Assembly (NCBI GenBank): GCA_029858925.1
Contig: JAOUEB010000106.1
Span: forward strand, 1 to 5,661
Direction: 5' to 3'
From: Nitrospira sp.
GTDB taxonomy: Bacteria > Nitrospirota > Nitrospiria > Nitrospirales > Nitrospiraceae
DNA: 5,661 nucleotides
Shown here: positions 1 through 5,547 of the stretch, piece by piece
How positions within the stretch are numbered: position 1 is the first letter of the stretch
Layout: the number at the start of each line of letters is the position of its first letter
Program-made: the position numbers and the translations under genes
The notes under the pieces: model-generated
Told to the model about the DNA's origin: nothing
Database searches by the model: none
The model's input: the letters and a program-made list of their open reading frames with translations, nothing else

Positions 1-180
1 CGACAATCGCTGCTCCATTACCCTGAGCGCGTCCACCAGGTCGTCCTTCCTCGGCGCTCCACGGTGGGCTGGTGCGCCACCCTTATCCCGTAAAAGGCCT
101 GGCGAGCGCCTCGTTCGCGCATTGAGTGCGGGATGCCGAAACCCGTCGAGAATACGGAGTCCATTTTTGCCAGATCGCAT
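1..180 (-). CDS. Unrecognised partial ORF running off the left edge
   Basis: This minus-strand frame is open for 60 codons from an ATG at 178-180 to the window edge, so only an N-terminal part would be visible. A GGGAGG Shine-Dalgarno-like stretch (190-195) lies 9 nt before that ATG. The translation is rich in Arg, Gly and Pro, with no signal peptide or membrane segment, and includes GLLRDKGGAPAHRGAP near residues 30-45 followed by KDDLVDALRVMEQRLS, which could begin a helical region. I do not recognise a family. Alternative starts in the same frame are GTG at 34-36 and ATG at 16-18; a gene beginning there would leave most of 37-377 non-coding. A second minus frame (18-164) is also open, which weakens the coding case. 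The ORF diverges from luxI, so the two would share the region holding the lux box. Confidence 0.3.
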   Translation of the reverse strand, partial: MRSGKNGLRILDGFRHPALNARTRRSPGLLRDKGGAPAHRGAPRKDDLVDALRVMEQRLS

Positions 181-276
181 GCTATCTAGCCTCCCTTCCG
201 CAGTTTGTTCTTCTGAAATCCTTTGTACACAACACTGCACGGTCGATATTCATACCGAATTGCCGGTTGTCCCGTC

Positions 277-296
277 ACCTGGCGGATCGGCCAGGT
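277..296. promoter_or_regulatory. lux box (LuxR-type operator) upstream of luxI
   Basis: The 20-bp sequence ACCTGGCGGATCGGCCAGGT matches the classical V. fischeri lux box, ACCTGTAGGATCGTACAGGT, at 16 of 20 positions. Both outer ACCTG/CAGGT arms and the central GGATCG are identical; only the two TA pairs are changed, symmetrically, to GC. The dyad extends outward to perfect 11-bp arms at 273-283 and 290-300 around a 6-bp centre. It lies 81 bp before the luxI start, where an autoinduction operator is expected. No T-run follows on either strand, so a terminator is less likely. The partner is presumably the LuxR-type protein encoded at 1203-2021. The symmetrical site could also act on the divergent left-edge ORF. 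Confidence 0.8.
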
Positions 297-304
297 GACG
301 AATC

Positions 305-310
305 TATAAG
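305..310 (+). promoter_or_regulatory. Possible -10 element for luxI
   Basis: TATAAG matches the sigma-70 -10 consensus at 5 of 6 positions. It begins 8 nt after the lux box, so the box would cover the -35 region; no recognisable -35 hexamer is present, as expected for an activator-dependent promoter. However, this spacing is shorter than in the V. fischeri luxI promoter, where the box sits about 20 nt before the -10. A poorer alternative (CATACA, 321-326) would give a more usual spacing. The choice cannot be settled from sequence. Confidence 0.3.
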
Positions 311-330
311 CACTTGAAACCATACACCTC

Positions 331-346
331 GGCAATTGGGCAATTG
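331..346. repeat. Perfect 8-bp tandem repeat GGCAATTG x2
   Basis: GGCAATTG occurs twice with no gap, at 331-338 and 339-346. Each unit contains the palindrome CAATTG, so the pair gives two dyads 8 bp apart. It lies between the lux box and the luxI ribosome binding site, probably in the 5' leader. A second regulator site or an mRNA element are both possible; no function is known to me. Confidence 0.6.
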
Positions 347-364
347 TTCTAGGCTGAATGGATG

Positions 365-371
365 AAAGGAG
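365..371 (+). promoter_or_regulatory. Ribosome binding site of luxI
   Basis: AAAGGAG is a strong Shine-Dalgarno sequence 6 nt before the ATG at 378. It fixes the start, because the ATGs at 358 and 362 are in other frames. Confidence 0.85.
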
Positions 372-377
372 TGACCG

Positions 378-1172
378 ATGCAAGGAGTAGACGCGGGTGT
401 GGAAAAAGAAGTCGACTTCTACGAAGGAGAGTTTCTAGTCAAGACCATCAAGGAAGAGGCTGAGTTGACTCAGGCCTATCGGCTAAGGCATCACGTATTT
501 GCTGAACGACTGAAGTGGGTGCCTGAGCGAGCTGATCGACTTGAAGACGATGTATATGATGCATGGAGCACTTCAATTGGGGTGTTTTCTGGTGAATCCA
601 AATTGCTTGGATTAGTTCGGATGACCCATGCGCCTGTGCCGTTCATGCTGGAGAGTGAGTTCAGCGCCTGTTTGGTGGGTAGTCATCGCGTTCGGAAGGA
701 GACTGACACGGCGGAGATTACGAGGCTCGCTGTGGATCCAGCAATTAGCGATCATGGCCTCTCCTCAAAGCTGATGAAAACAATTTTCAAAGGCATGTAT
801 CAGTGGTGTCTTATTCATGATGTTCGTTTCACATACATGGTCGTGGAACACAGACTTTTACGGGTTGTGCAGCGAATGGGGTGGCCATGTCGTGCGCTAG
901 GGGAACCTGTAGCGTTACCGCCGGCCGAGGTTCGCTCCATCGGAGGATTGCTGGATTTGAATGAATTCCGTTGCCAGGCTTCAACCAATCGTCCTGCTAT
1001 GCTGGAATGGCTAACAACGACGACAGAAGCATCTCAGGCGGCAGACTTCTCTGTCCCAATGCCGCGAATAGAAACGATTGCCATGGCGGGATATGGAGAA
1101 TTTGTAAAAGATCGACAGCTGGTGCGTACTGCTTACCCGATCTCGCGCCATGAAATGGTCGAGGCAGTATGA
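378..1172 (+). CDS. luxI: LuxI-family acyl-homoserine-lactone synthase
   Basis: This 264-aa protein is predicted to make an N-acyl-homoserine-lactone signal from S-adenosylmethionine and an acyl carrier, in the cytoplasm. All the invariant LuxI-family positions are present with matching spacing: R37, F41, W47 (in RLRHHVFAERLKWVP), D58, D61, R81 (LLGLVRM), and E113 and R116 (AEITRLAVD). They correspond to R24, F28, W34, D45, D48, R68, E97 and R100 of the EsaI/LuxI family, with a short insertion between R81 and E113. The GNAT-like fold continues to about residue 170 (VVQRMGW). The protein is longer than typical LuxI proteins (about 190-230 aa) because of a tail of some 60 residues. The threonine often linked to 3-oxo-acyl preference appears replaced by a hydrophobic residue near 153, so chain type cannot be assumed. 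A lux box upstream and a convergent luxR support the call over the related exosortase-associated acyltransferases. GC content is lower than in uvrC. Confidence 0.9.
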   Translation: MQGVDAGVEKEVDFYEGEFLVKTIKEEAELTQAYRLRHHVFAERLKWVPERADRLEDDVYDAWSTSIGVFSGESKLLGLVRMTHAPVPFMLESEFSACLVGSHRVRKETDTAEITRLAVDPAISDHGLSSKLMKTIFKGMYQWCLIHDVRFTYMVVEHRLLRVVQRMGWPCRALGEPVALPPAEVRSIGGLLDLNEFRCQASTNRPAMLEWLTTTTEASQAADFSVPMPRIETIAMAGYGEFVKDRQLVRTAYPISRHEMVEAV

Positions 1173-1202
1173 TGTACGCGCTGCATTACAGAAAGGTGAA
1201 CC

Positions 1203-2021
1203 TTAGCTGGCTGTCGGCAAGCCATGGAGCGCAGGTAGACCATGTTCAATGGCTGTTGCAACGGCTTGAGATCGAGAAGTAACCCCTAACTTCTCGAATA
1301 TGCTCTCGATGTGGAACCGTATCGTTCGTTCACTGACTCCGAGAATTTTCCCGATTTCCCAATTGGTTTTACCGTTCTTCATCCAATTGATGATTGTGAC
1401 TTCTCGCGGGGAAAGCTTCTTGACACATTGATCTGTTTCCAAGGCCGATTTAGGCGCAGTTCTCAGAAGGGCCATATGAATGTAATAGCCTAGGTATCCC
1501 ACGAGCGGAACGAATCGTTCTCCATCTACGGTATGTTCGCTTGCAAATGAACAGAAGGTGGCAAGTCCGCAGGCTTGGTCAACGGAGCCTGTGGTGATCC
1601 CATCACTGAGACCAAATTGTCTCGCGGTGGTGATGAATTCCTGTTCTTTTTGGGAAGACATGTTTCGATAGATGGTCTGCCAATGTTGAGTTCCGGGAGA
1701 TTGCAAGGCCGACTTGAATACCGGGTCGATATCAGCGAATCCATTTTTCCAGTATAAATATAGCCATTCATCAGGATAGCTGGCATTTACGACATTGCTG
1801 AATCCGGCGAATGTCCTCTTCGTTCCGAGGCGAACAACTCCCCCCATGGATCTCGTAAAGGGGAAATGGGTCTGAAATCGAATGAGCACATCTCGTACAT
1901 TATCCAGAGTGTCTGCCTGAGTGGCGTAGTGTACAATCTCGAGGAAGTCCTGACATTCAGACTTAGAGAGATAGTCGAATAGTTCACGCGGGAAGGGCTG
2001 TTTGGTTGACGACTTTACCAT
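1203..2021 (-). CDS. luxR: LuxR-type quorum-sensing transcriptional regulator
   Basis: This 272-aa regulator has an N-terminal autoinducer-binding domain (about residues 20-185) and a C-terminal LuxR-type helix-turn-helix (about 203-258, LSPREVTIINWM...IGKILGVSERTIRFHIESIFEKLGV). The ligand-pocket residues of the TraR/LuxR family are all present: W86, Y90, D99, P100, W114 and G141, matching TraR W57, Y61, D70, P71, W85 and G113. It should therefore bind an AHL rather than being a generic NarL-type protein; no receiver domain is present. I chose the ATG at 2019-2021 because GGAGG lies 7 nt upstream. The longer version starting at GTG 2076-2078 adds 19 residues but has no Shine-Dalgarno site. 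The gene is convergent with luxI, 30 bp apart, with no hairpin terminator between them. No clear lux box lies in its own promoter region, so autoregulation is not evident. Confidence 0.9.
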   Translation of the reverse strand: MVKSSTKQPFPRELFDYLSKSECQDFLEIVHYATQADTLDNVRDVLIRFQTHFPFTRSMGGVVRLGTKRTFAGFSNVVNASYPDEWLYLYWKNGFADIDPVFKSALQSPGTQHWQTIYRNMSSQKEQEFITTARQFGLSDGITTGSVDQACGLATFCSFASEHTVDGERFVPLVGYLGYYIHMALLRTAPKSALETDQCVKKLSPREVTIINWMKNGKTNWEIGKILGVSERTIRFHIESIFEKLGVTSRSQAVATAIEHGLPALHGLPTAS

Positions 2022-2028
2022 GGTGCAG

Positions 2029-2033
2029 CCTCC
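2029..2033 (-). promoter_or_regulatory. Ribosome binding site that sets the luxR start
   Basis: GGAGG on the minus strand lies 7 nt before the ATG at 2019-2021. The upstream in-frame GTG (2078) lacks such a site, and the ATG at 2058-2060 has only GGGG immediately before it. The 272-aa form is therefore preferred over the 291-aa form. Confidence 0.75.
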
Positions 2034-2080
2034 ATGCTGGGGGTCATTTAAACATACCATGCCCCAGTTGATAAACACGA

Positions 2081-2099
2081 GCGCAAAGATTTGCGCAAA
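2081..2099. promoter_or_regulatory. Overlapping palindromes in the luxR/fadL divergent region
   Basis: GCGCAAA-GA-TTTGCGC (2081-2096) is a perfect 7-bp inverted repeat, and TTTGCGCAAA (2090-2099) is a second perfect 10-bp palindrome sharing its right arm. GCGCAAAG is thus also directly repeated (2081-2088 and 2093-2100). The position, 60 bp before the luxR start and 79 bp before the FadL-type gene, suits an operator for one or both. It does not resemble a lux box, so a different regulator is implied. The binding protein is unknown. Confidence 0.45.
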
Positions 2100-2178
2100 G
2101 GCTCTGGGCGGAGTGCATCTATGAATGGTAAGCGAGTAGGACGATAGGGTAATGATTCAGCGGAGTTGCTAAATCCAT

Positions 2179-3549
2179 ATGCTTGCATGGCATATCGTGG
2201 GGGTTGCCGTTTTAATTGCCCTTGCCTATTCTCTTCAGGGGCCAATGAGGGTTGAGGCTCAAGCTCTTCGATTTCAACCTCAAGGGGTGTCTGCAGCAGG
2301 CCAGGGAAACGCATTTGCAGCTCAGGCTGATGATCCCTCAGCCATTCACTACAATCCGGCTGGGCTAACTCAAGTAGGTGGGATCCAAGGTGTTTTGGGG
2401 ATCAATGCAGTTGGGGGATCAGTCAAGTTCAATAGTTCAATGGGGGGTGATACTCAGGGCGATCTTGGCGGCAGTATTTCATTCCCTCCCCCAAGTCACT
2501 TCTATCTGAGTGCCAATCTCGGAGCCCTTGGGGCGCCGTGGCTCTCAGCATTGACCATCGGGATTGGGCTAACGTCGCCGTTTGGACTCAATACGCGGTA
2601 TCCAATTGACGGGCCTTTTCGTACCGCTGCTACTTCCGCTCAACTGCCGCTTCTCGCCATCAAGCCGACCATCGCCTATAAAATAACTGAGGACTTATCG
2701 CTGGGTGTGAGCGCCGACATCTACACCTTCGCAAGTTTTCTTGGCGAGGGGCATGCAGAGCAGAAACAGATGAGTGACGGAGCACTTGGCATTCCAGCCG
2801 GAGCGTCCATTGAATTGAGCGGTAGCGGAACGGGAGCGGGCGCGACCGTCAGCCTGCTCTATTCTCCGCTGAGGAACGAAGAGGGCAAACCGATCACCTC
2901 CATCGGCCTGATCTACCGAACCCAGGCGGTGGTGCCGTTGAGTGGATCGCTCTTGGTCAACGGAGCGAAGGTCGCCGATGCCACCACGAATCTCGTACTT
3001 CCTCAAATCTTTACGGGGGCCGTTGCCGTCTGGCCGGTGCGTACCGGCCAGCGGGAATGGAAGGTGGAGGTCAACGTCGATTATGTGGGATGGGGTTCGA
3101 TGAAGAATCTTGACGTGCACCTCGCCAATGGGGCCACTATTCCTCAGCCCAGACAGTGGAAGAGCGTTCCGGTGGTCGCAGTCGGGACTGAATACAAGTG
3201 GCTGAACCCTGGCTGGTTGCCAAATTGGGATGTGGCTGTGCGATCCGGCTACACTAGGACGGAGGATCCTGTGCCCGATGCCACCTTCAATCCTGCGGCG
3301 ATTTCCCTCTCGTCCCACACGATGTCTGTTGGTGTGGGATTCCTGTGCAAGGGCCAAGGGAAATTTCTTGGGCTCCTGCCCTGTTCGGGAGAATCAGCCT
3401 TGTGGCCCAAAGGAATGGGAGTGGATCTGGCCTATCAGGAATGGTTCTATGATCCACGCACGGTCGCCGGCAATTTGAATCCCACCGTCAATGGGACCTA
3501 CCACGCTTTCGTGCATGTGGGCGCCTTCAGCTTTCGGTATCTGTTCTAG
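2179..3549 (+). CDS. FadL/OmpP1/TodX-family outer-membrane channel protein
   Basis: This 456-aa protein is a predicted 14-stranded outer-membrane barrel for hydrophobic compounds such as long-chain fatty acids. Residues 1-27 form a signal peptide (hydrophobic core about 6-19, likely cut after VEA27), though its n-region lacks a positive charge. The mature N-terminus carries the family hallmark: GQGNAFAAQADDPSAIHYNPAGL (about residues 41-63 in two halves, with the NPAG motif). The rest alternates Gly-rich and aromatic strands, and the last residue is Phe (FSFRYLF), the usual signal for barrel assembly. Two cysteines lie in a loop near residues 392-404. A stop codon at 2170-2172 rules out an upstream in-frame start; the only Shine-Dalgarno-like stretch (GGAG, 2162-2165) is 13 nt away and weak. 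The substrate cannot be read from sequence. The gene is divergent from luxR and convergent with uvrC. Confidence 0.85.
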   Translation: MLAWHIVGVAVLIALAYSLQGPMRVEAQALRFQPQGVSAAGQGNAFAAQADDPSAIHYNPAGLTQVGGIQGVLGINAVGGSVKFNSSMGGDTQGDLGGSISFPPPSHFYLSANLGALGAPWLSALTIGIGLTSPFGLNTRYPIDGPFRTAATSAQLPLLAIKPTIAYKITEDLSLGVSADIYTFASFLGEGHAEQKQMSDGALGIPAGASIELSGSGTGAGATVSLLYSPLRNEEGKPITSIGLIYRTQAVVPLSGSLLVNGAKVADATTNLVLPQIFTGAVAVWPVRTGQREWKVEVNVDYVGWGSMKNLDVHLANGATIPQPRQWKSVPVVAVGTEYKWLNPGWLPNWDVAVRSGYTRTEDPVPDATFNPAAISLSSHTMSVGVGFLCKGQGKFLGLLPCSGESALWPKGMGVDLAYQEWFYDPRTVAGNLNPTVNGTYHAFVHVGAFSFRYLF

Positions 3550-3567
3550 CGGTCGTGCCGTCAATGG

Positions 3568-3586
3568 TCATCCGTCATTCGGATGA
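3568..3586. terminator. Small hairpin between the convergent fadL-type and uvrC genes
   Basis: TCATCCG (3568-3574) and CGGATGA (3580-3586) form a perfect 7-bp stem with a 5-nt loop in the 38-bp gap between the two stop codons. The position suits a bidirectional terminator, but no T-run follows on either strand, so termination is only suggested. Confidence 0.35.
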
Positions 3587-3587
3587 G

Positions 3588-5396
3588 CTAAGTGCCGAGC
3601 GTGTTGCGGAGCTTTGACACGGTATCGTTGTCCAATCCGGCCTCATGAAGGACTTCGTCAGAGGCTGATGTGAGTCGCTCCAGGCTCCCAAATTTCTTTA
3701 GCAACTTCGTGCGTTTAATTTCTCCGATGCCGATGATCTGATCCAGTTGGGAAGCGAGCAGGGCTTTGCCGCGCAGCTTCCGGTGATAGCCGAGGGCGAA
3801 GCGGTGGGCTTCGTCGCGGATGCGCTGGACTAAATGCGTAGCCGGCGCGTTTGGCCTTAAGACAATCGGGTTTTTCCGGCCTGGCAGGAAAATGCGTTCC
3901 TCCTTCTCGCCTCGAGCCTTGGCTAATCCGATGATGGACTGGCCGTGATGGCCGGCTTGCTTCAGCCCTTCCATTGCGGCGGCGAGTTGTCCGAGTCCGC
4001 CGTCGATCAGGATGAGATCGGGCCTGGCCAGGTGTTCGGACTGCCCATACCGTCTGGCCACCACTTCCTGCATGCTGGCAAAATCATTGGCGCCCTCGAC
4101 GGTTTTGATTTTAAACCGGCGGTAGTCGGCTTTCTTCATCCGGCCGTCTTCCCAGACGACCATCGAGGCGACCGATTGATTGCCCATCGTATTGGAAATG
4201 TCGAACCCTTCGATACGGCGGGGAGCGCGCTCAAGATGCAGCATGCGCTTCAAGTCCTCCCCCGCTTGCCGATCGATCTCTTCATCGCGCAGATGGTCTG
4301 CCACGGCCGCCGCCGCATTTTCTTCGGCCAAGAGGACCAGTTGGTGTTTGGCGCCTCGCTCAGGCGACAGGAGGCGAACGGACTCTCCGCGCTTGTCGGA
4401 CAGCCACTGTTCGATCAGCGAGGTGTCTTCCAAATCGGTCGGAACCAGGACTTCTTTCGGCGGTTGCCCGTCCTTGTTGTAAAACTGCTCGATCGCGGAA
4501 CGCACCAGTTCCTCATCCGGCGTGTCCGCCGATTGAGGCCAGAAGAAGTCTTTCCGTCCGATCAACAGCCCACCGCGCACGAAAAGAATCTGAAGATCCA
4601 CCGCTGTGCCTTGCCGCGCCAGGCCGATGACATCTTGATCAGTGGCGGATGTCTGCGTGATGCGTTGCTTTTCCAGCATACGCCCGATCTTGAAGAGGCG
4701 GTCGCGCAAGCGGGCGGCTTCTTCAAATTCCTCGCGGTCAGCCGCTGATTCCATCTTGGCTCGCAGGTCGTCCAGCAACTCATGGTCCCGCCCTTCCAGA
4801 AAGTGCCGGACTTGTTTGACGATCTGATGGTAGGCTTCTTTCGACTGGTTGCCGGTGCAGGGAGCCATGCAGCGTTTAATCTCGAACTCGATGCAGGCGC
4901 GGTCGGCTGTTCCGTCGATGTCGATCGAGCAGGTTGCGAGGGGGAAGGCCTGTTTGATGACTTTTAATGTTTCGCGTAGCGCGTTGACCGGCGTATAGGG
5001 GCCGTAGTACAGCGCGCCGTCTTTGACCACCCGGCGCACGATTGATAATCGCGGGAAGTCTTCTTTGATGGGCAGTCGCACATAGGGATATTGCTTGTCG
5101 TCCCGCAATACGACGTTGAACCGGGGCTTGTGGCGCTTGACGAGGTTGCTTTCAAGGATCAAGGCTTCGAGTTCGGACCGGGTCACCATCGTTTCCAGAT
5201 CGGCGATCTGGCTGACCAGCAAGCTAGTCTTGGGGCTGTGATCCGATCCCTTCTGGAAGTAGGACCGAACCCGATCAGCCAGCACTGCAGCCTTCCCGAT
5301 GTAGAGAATCTCGCCTTGGCCGTCTTTGAAAAGATAGACGCCGGGGTTGCCGGGGAGGTGGTCGAGCCTGGATTGTAAATCCGATGAGGCGGCCAT
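3588..5396 (-). CDS. uvrC: UvrABC excinuclease subunit C
   Basis: UvrC makes both incisions flanking a lesion in nucleotide excision repair, acting in the cytoplasm on the UvrB-DNA complex. The 602-aa length is normal for the family. Domains in order: a GIY-YIG nuclease (about 15-95, with G19-V20-Y21, Y32-I33-G34, K35, R42 and catalytic E82) for the 3' cut; a four-cysteine set C156, C168, C176, C180 with the same spacing as the Fe-S ligands of E. coli UvrC; a UVR helix pair for UvrB contact (about 208-243); an RNase H-like nuclease for the 5' cut with D399, D438, D465 and H531; and a helix-hairpin-helix DNA-binding end (about 548-602). All catalytic residues are intact. The start at 5394-5396 gives the expected short leader before PGVYLF but has only a weak Shine-Dalgarno. 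It lies downstream of dapF on the same strand, with its own likely promoter. Confidence 0.97.
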   Translation of the reverse strand: MAASSDLQSRLDHLPGNPGVYLFKDGQGEILYIGKAAVLADRVRSYFQKGSDHSPKTSLLVSQIADLETMVTRSELEALILESNLVKRHKPRFNVVLRDDKQYPYVRLPIKEDFPRLSIVRRVVKDGALYYGPYTPVNALRETLKVIKQAFPLATCSIDIDGTADRACIEFEIKRCMAPCTGNQSKEAYHQIVKQVRHFLEGRDHELLDDLRAKMESAADREEFEEAARLRDRLFKIGRMLEKQRITQTSATDQDVIGLARQGTAVDLQILFVRGGLLIGRKDFFWPQSADTPDEELVRSAIEQFYNKDGQPPKEVLVPTDLEDTSLIEQWLSDKRGESVRLLSPERGAKHQLVLLAEENAAAAVADHLRDEEIDRQAGEDLKRMLHLERAPRRIEGFDISNTMGNQSVASMVVWEDGRMKKADYRRFKIKTVEGANDFASMQEVVARRYGQSEHLARPDLILIDGGLGQLAAAMEGLKQAGHHGQSIIGLAKARGEKEERIFLPGRKNPIVLRPNAPATHLVQRIRDEAHRFALGYHRKLRGKALLASQLDQIIGIGEIKRTKLLKKFGSLERLTSASDEVLHEAGLDNDTVSKLRNTLGT

Positions 5397-5449
5397 CAGC
5401 GGTCAGTCTTCAGCTTCCAGGCAAGAGAAACAATAGGGTGATACCTGAC

Positions 5450-5478
5450 ATTGTACGGCGCGAAGAGGTGGCGAGCAA
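5450..5478 (-). promoter_or_regulatory. Candidate sigma-70 promoter of uvrC
   Basis: On the minus strand TTGCTC (5473-5478) is followed after exactly 17 nt by TACAAT (5450-5455), which matches the -10 consensus at 5 of 6 positions; the -35 matches at 3 of 6. Transcription would begin near 5443, giving a leader of about 45 nt before the uvrC start. No LexA-type CTG-N10-CAG operator was found overlapping it. Confidence 0.45.
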
Positions 5479-5497
5479 TCCGGAGGATGCCATTCAA

Positions 5498-5522
5498 GCT
5501 GAGGGCTGAGGGCTGACGGCTG
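5498..5522. repeat. Heptamer tandem repeat (GCTGAGG/GCTGACG)
   Basis: GCTGAGG at 5498-5504 and 5505-5511, GCTGACG at 5512-5518 and a partial GCTG at 5519-5522 make about 3.6 copies of a 7-bp unit in the dapF-uvrC gap. The array lies 20 bp upstream of the candidate uvrC -35. My impression is that such CAGCCCT-type short arrays recur between genes in Nitrospira-like genomes, but this cannot be checked from one window. Confidence 0.7.
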
Positions 5523-5525
5523 TTT

Positions 5526-5547
5526 GCTGAAGACATGCTACTTCAGC
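5526..5547. other. Hairpin spanning the dapF stop codon
   Basis: GCTGAAG (5526-5532) and CTTCAGC (5541-5547) form a perfect 7-bp stem around an 8-nt loop that contains the dapF TAG. No U-run follows in the minus-strand transcript, so it is a weak terminator candidate, or possibly an mRNA 3'-end structure. Confidence 0.3.

Noticed and set aside
273..300. Reading the 11-bp inverted repeat as a terminator
   Set aside because: No T-run follows on either strand, and the internal sequence matches the lux box including its non-palindromic centre.
126..317. Plus-strand 63-codon frame upstream of luxI
   Set aside because: It starts at GTG with no Shine-Dalgarno, runs through the lux box and promoter region, and has no family resemblance.
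905..912. ACCTGTAG, identical to a lux-box half site
   Set aside because: It lies inside the luxI coding region and has no matching CAGGT arm at the required spacing, so it is a chance half-site.
2022..2078. Longer luxR starting at GTG 2078 (291 aa)
   Set aside because: No Shine-Dalgarno precedes it, the extra 19 residues add nothing typical of the family, and ATG 2019-2021 has GGAGG at 7 nt.
2695..3357. Minus-strand 220-codon open frame
   Set aside because: It is antisense to the FadL-type gene, has low-complexity Arg/His-rich composition and no recognisable domain.
3945..4748. Plus-strand 267-codon open frame
   Set aside because: It is entirely antisense to uvrC, whose frame has every catalytic residue; long antisense frames are common in GC-rich genes.
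5444..5460. ACCTG...GTAC upstream of uvrC, resembling parts of a lux box
   Set aside because: The spacing is wrong and the second arm is missing; the segment is better explained as the -10 region of the uvrC promoter.
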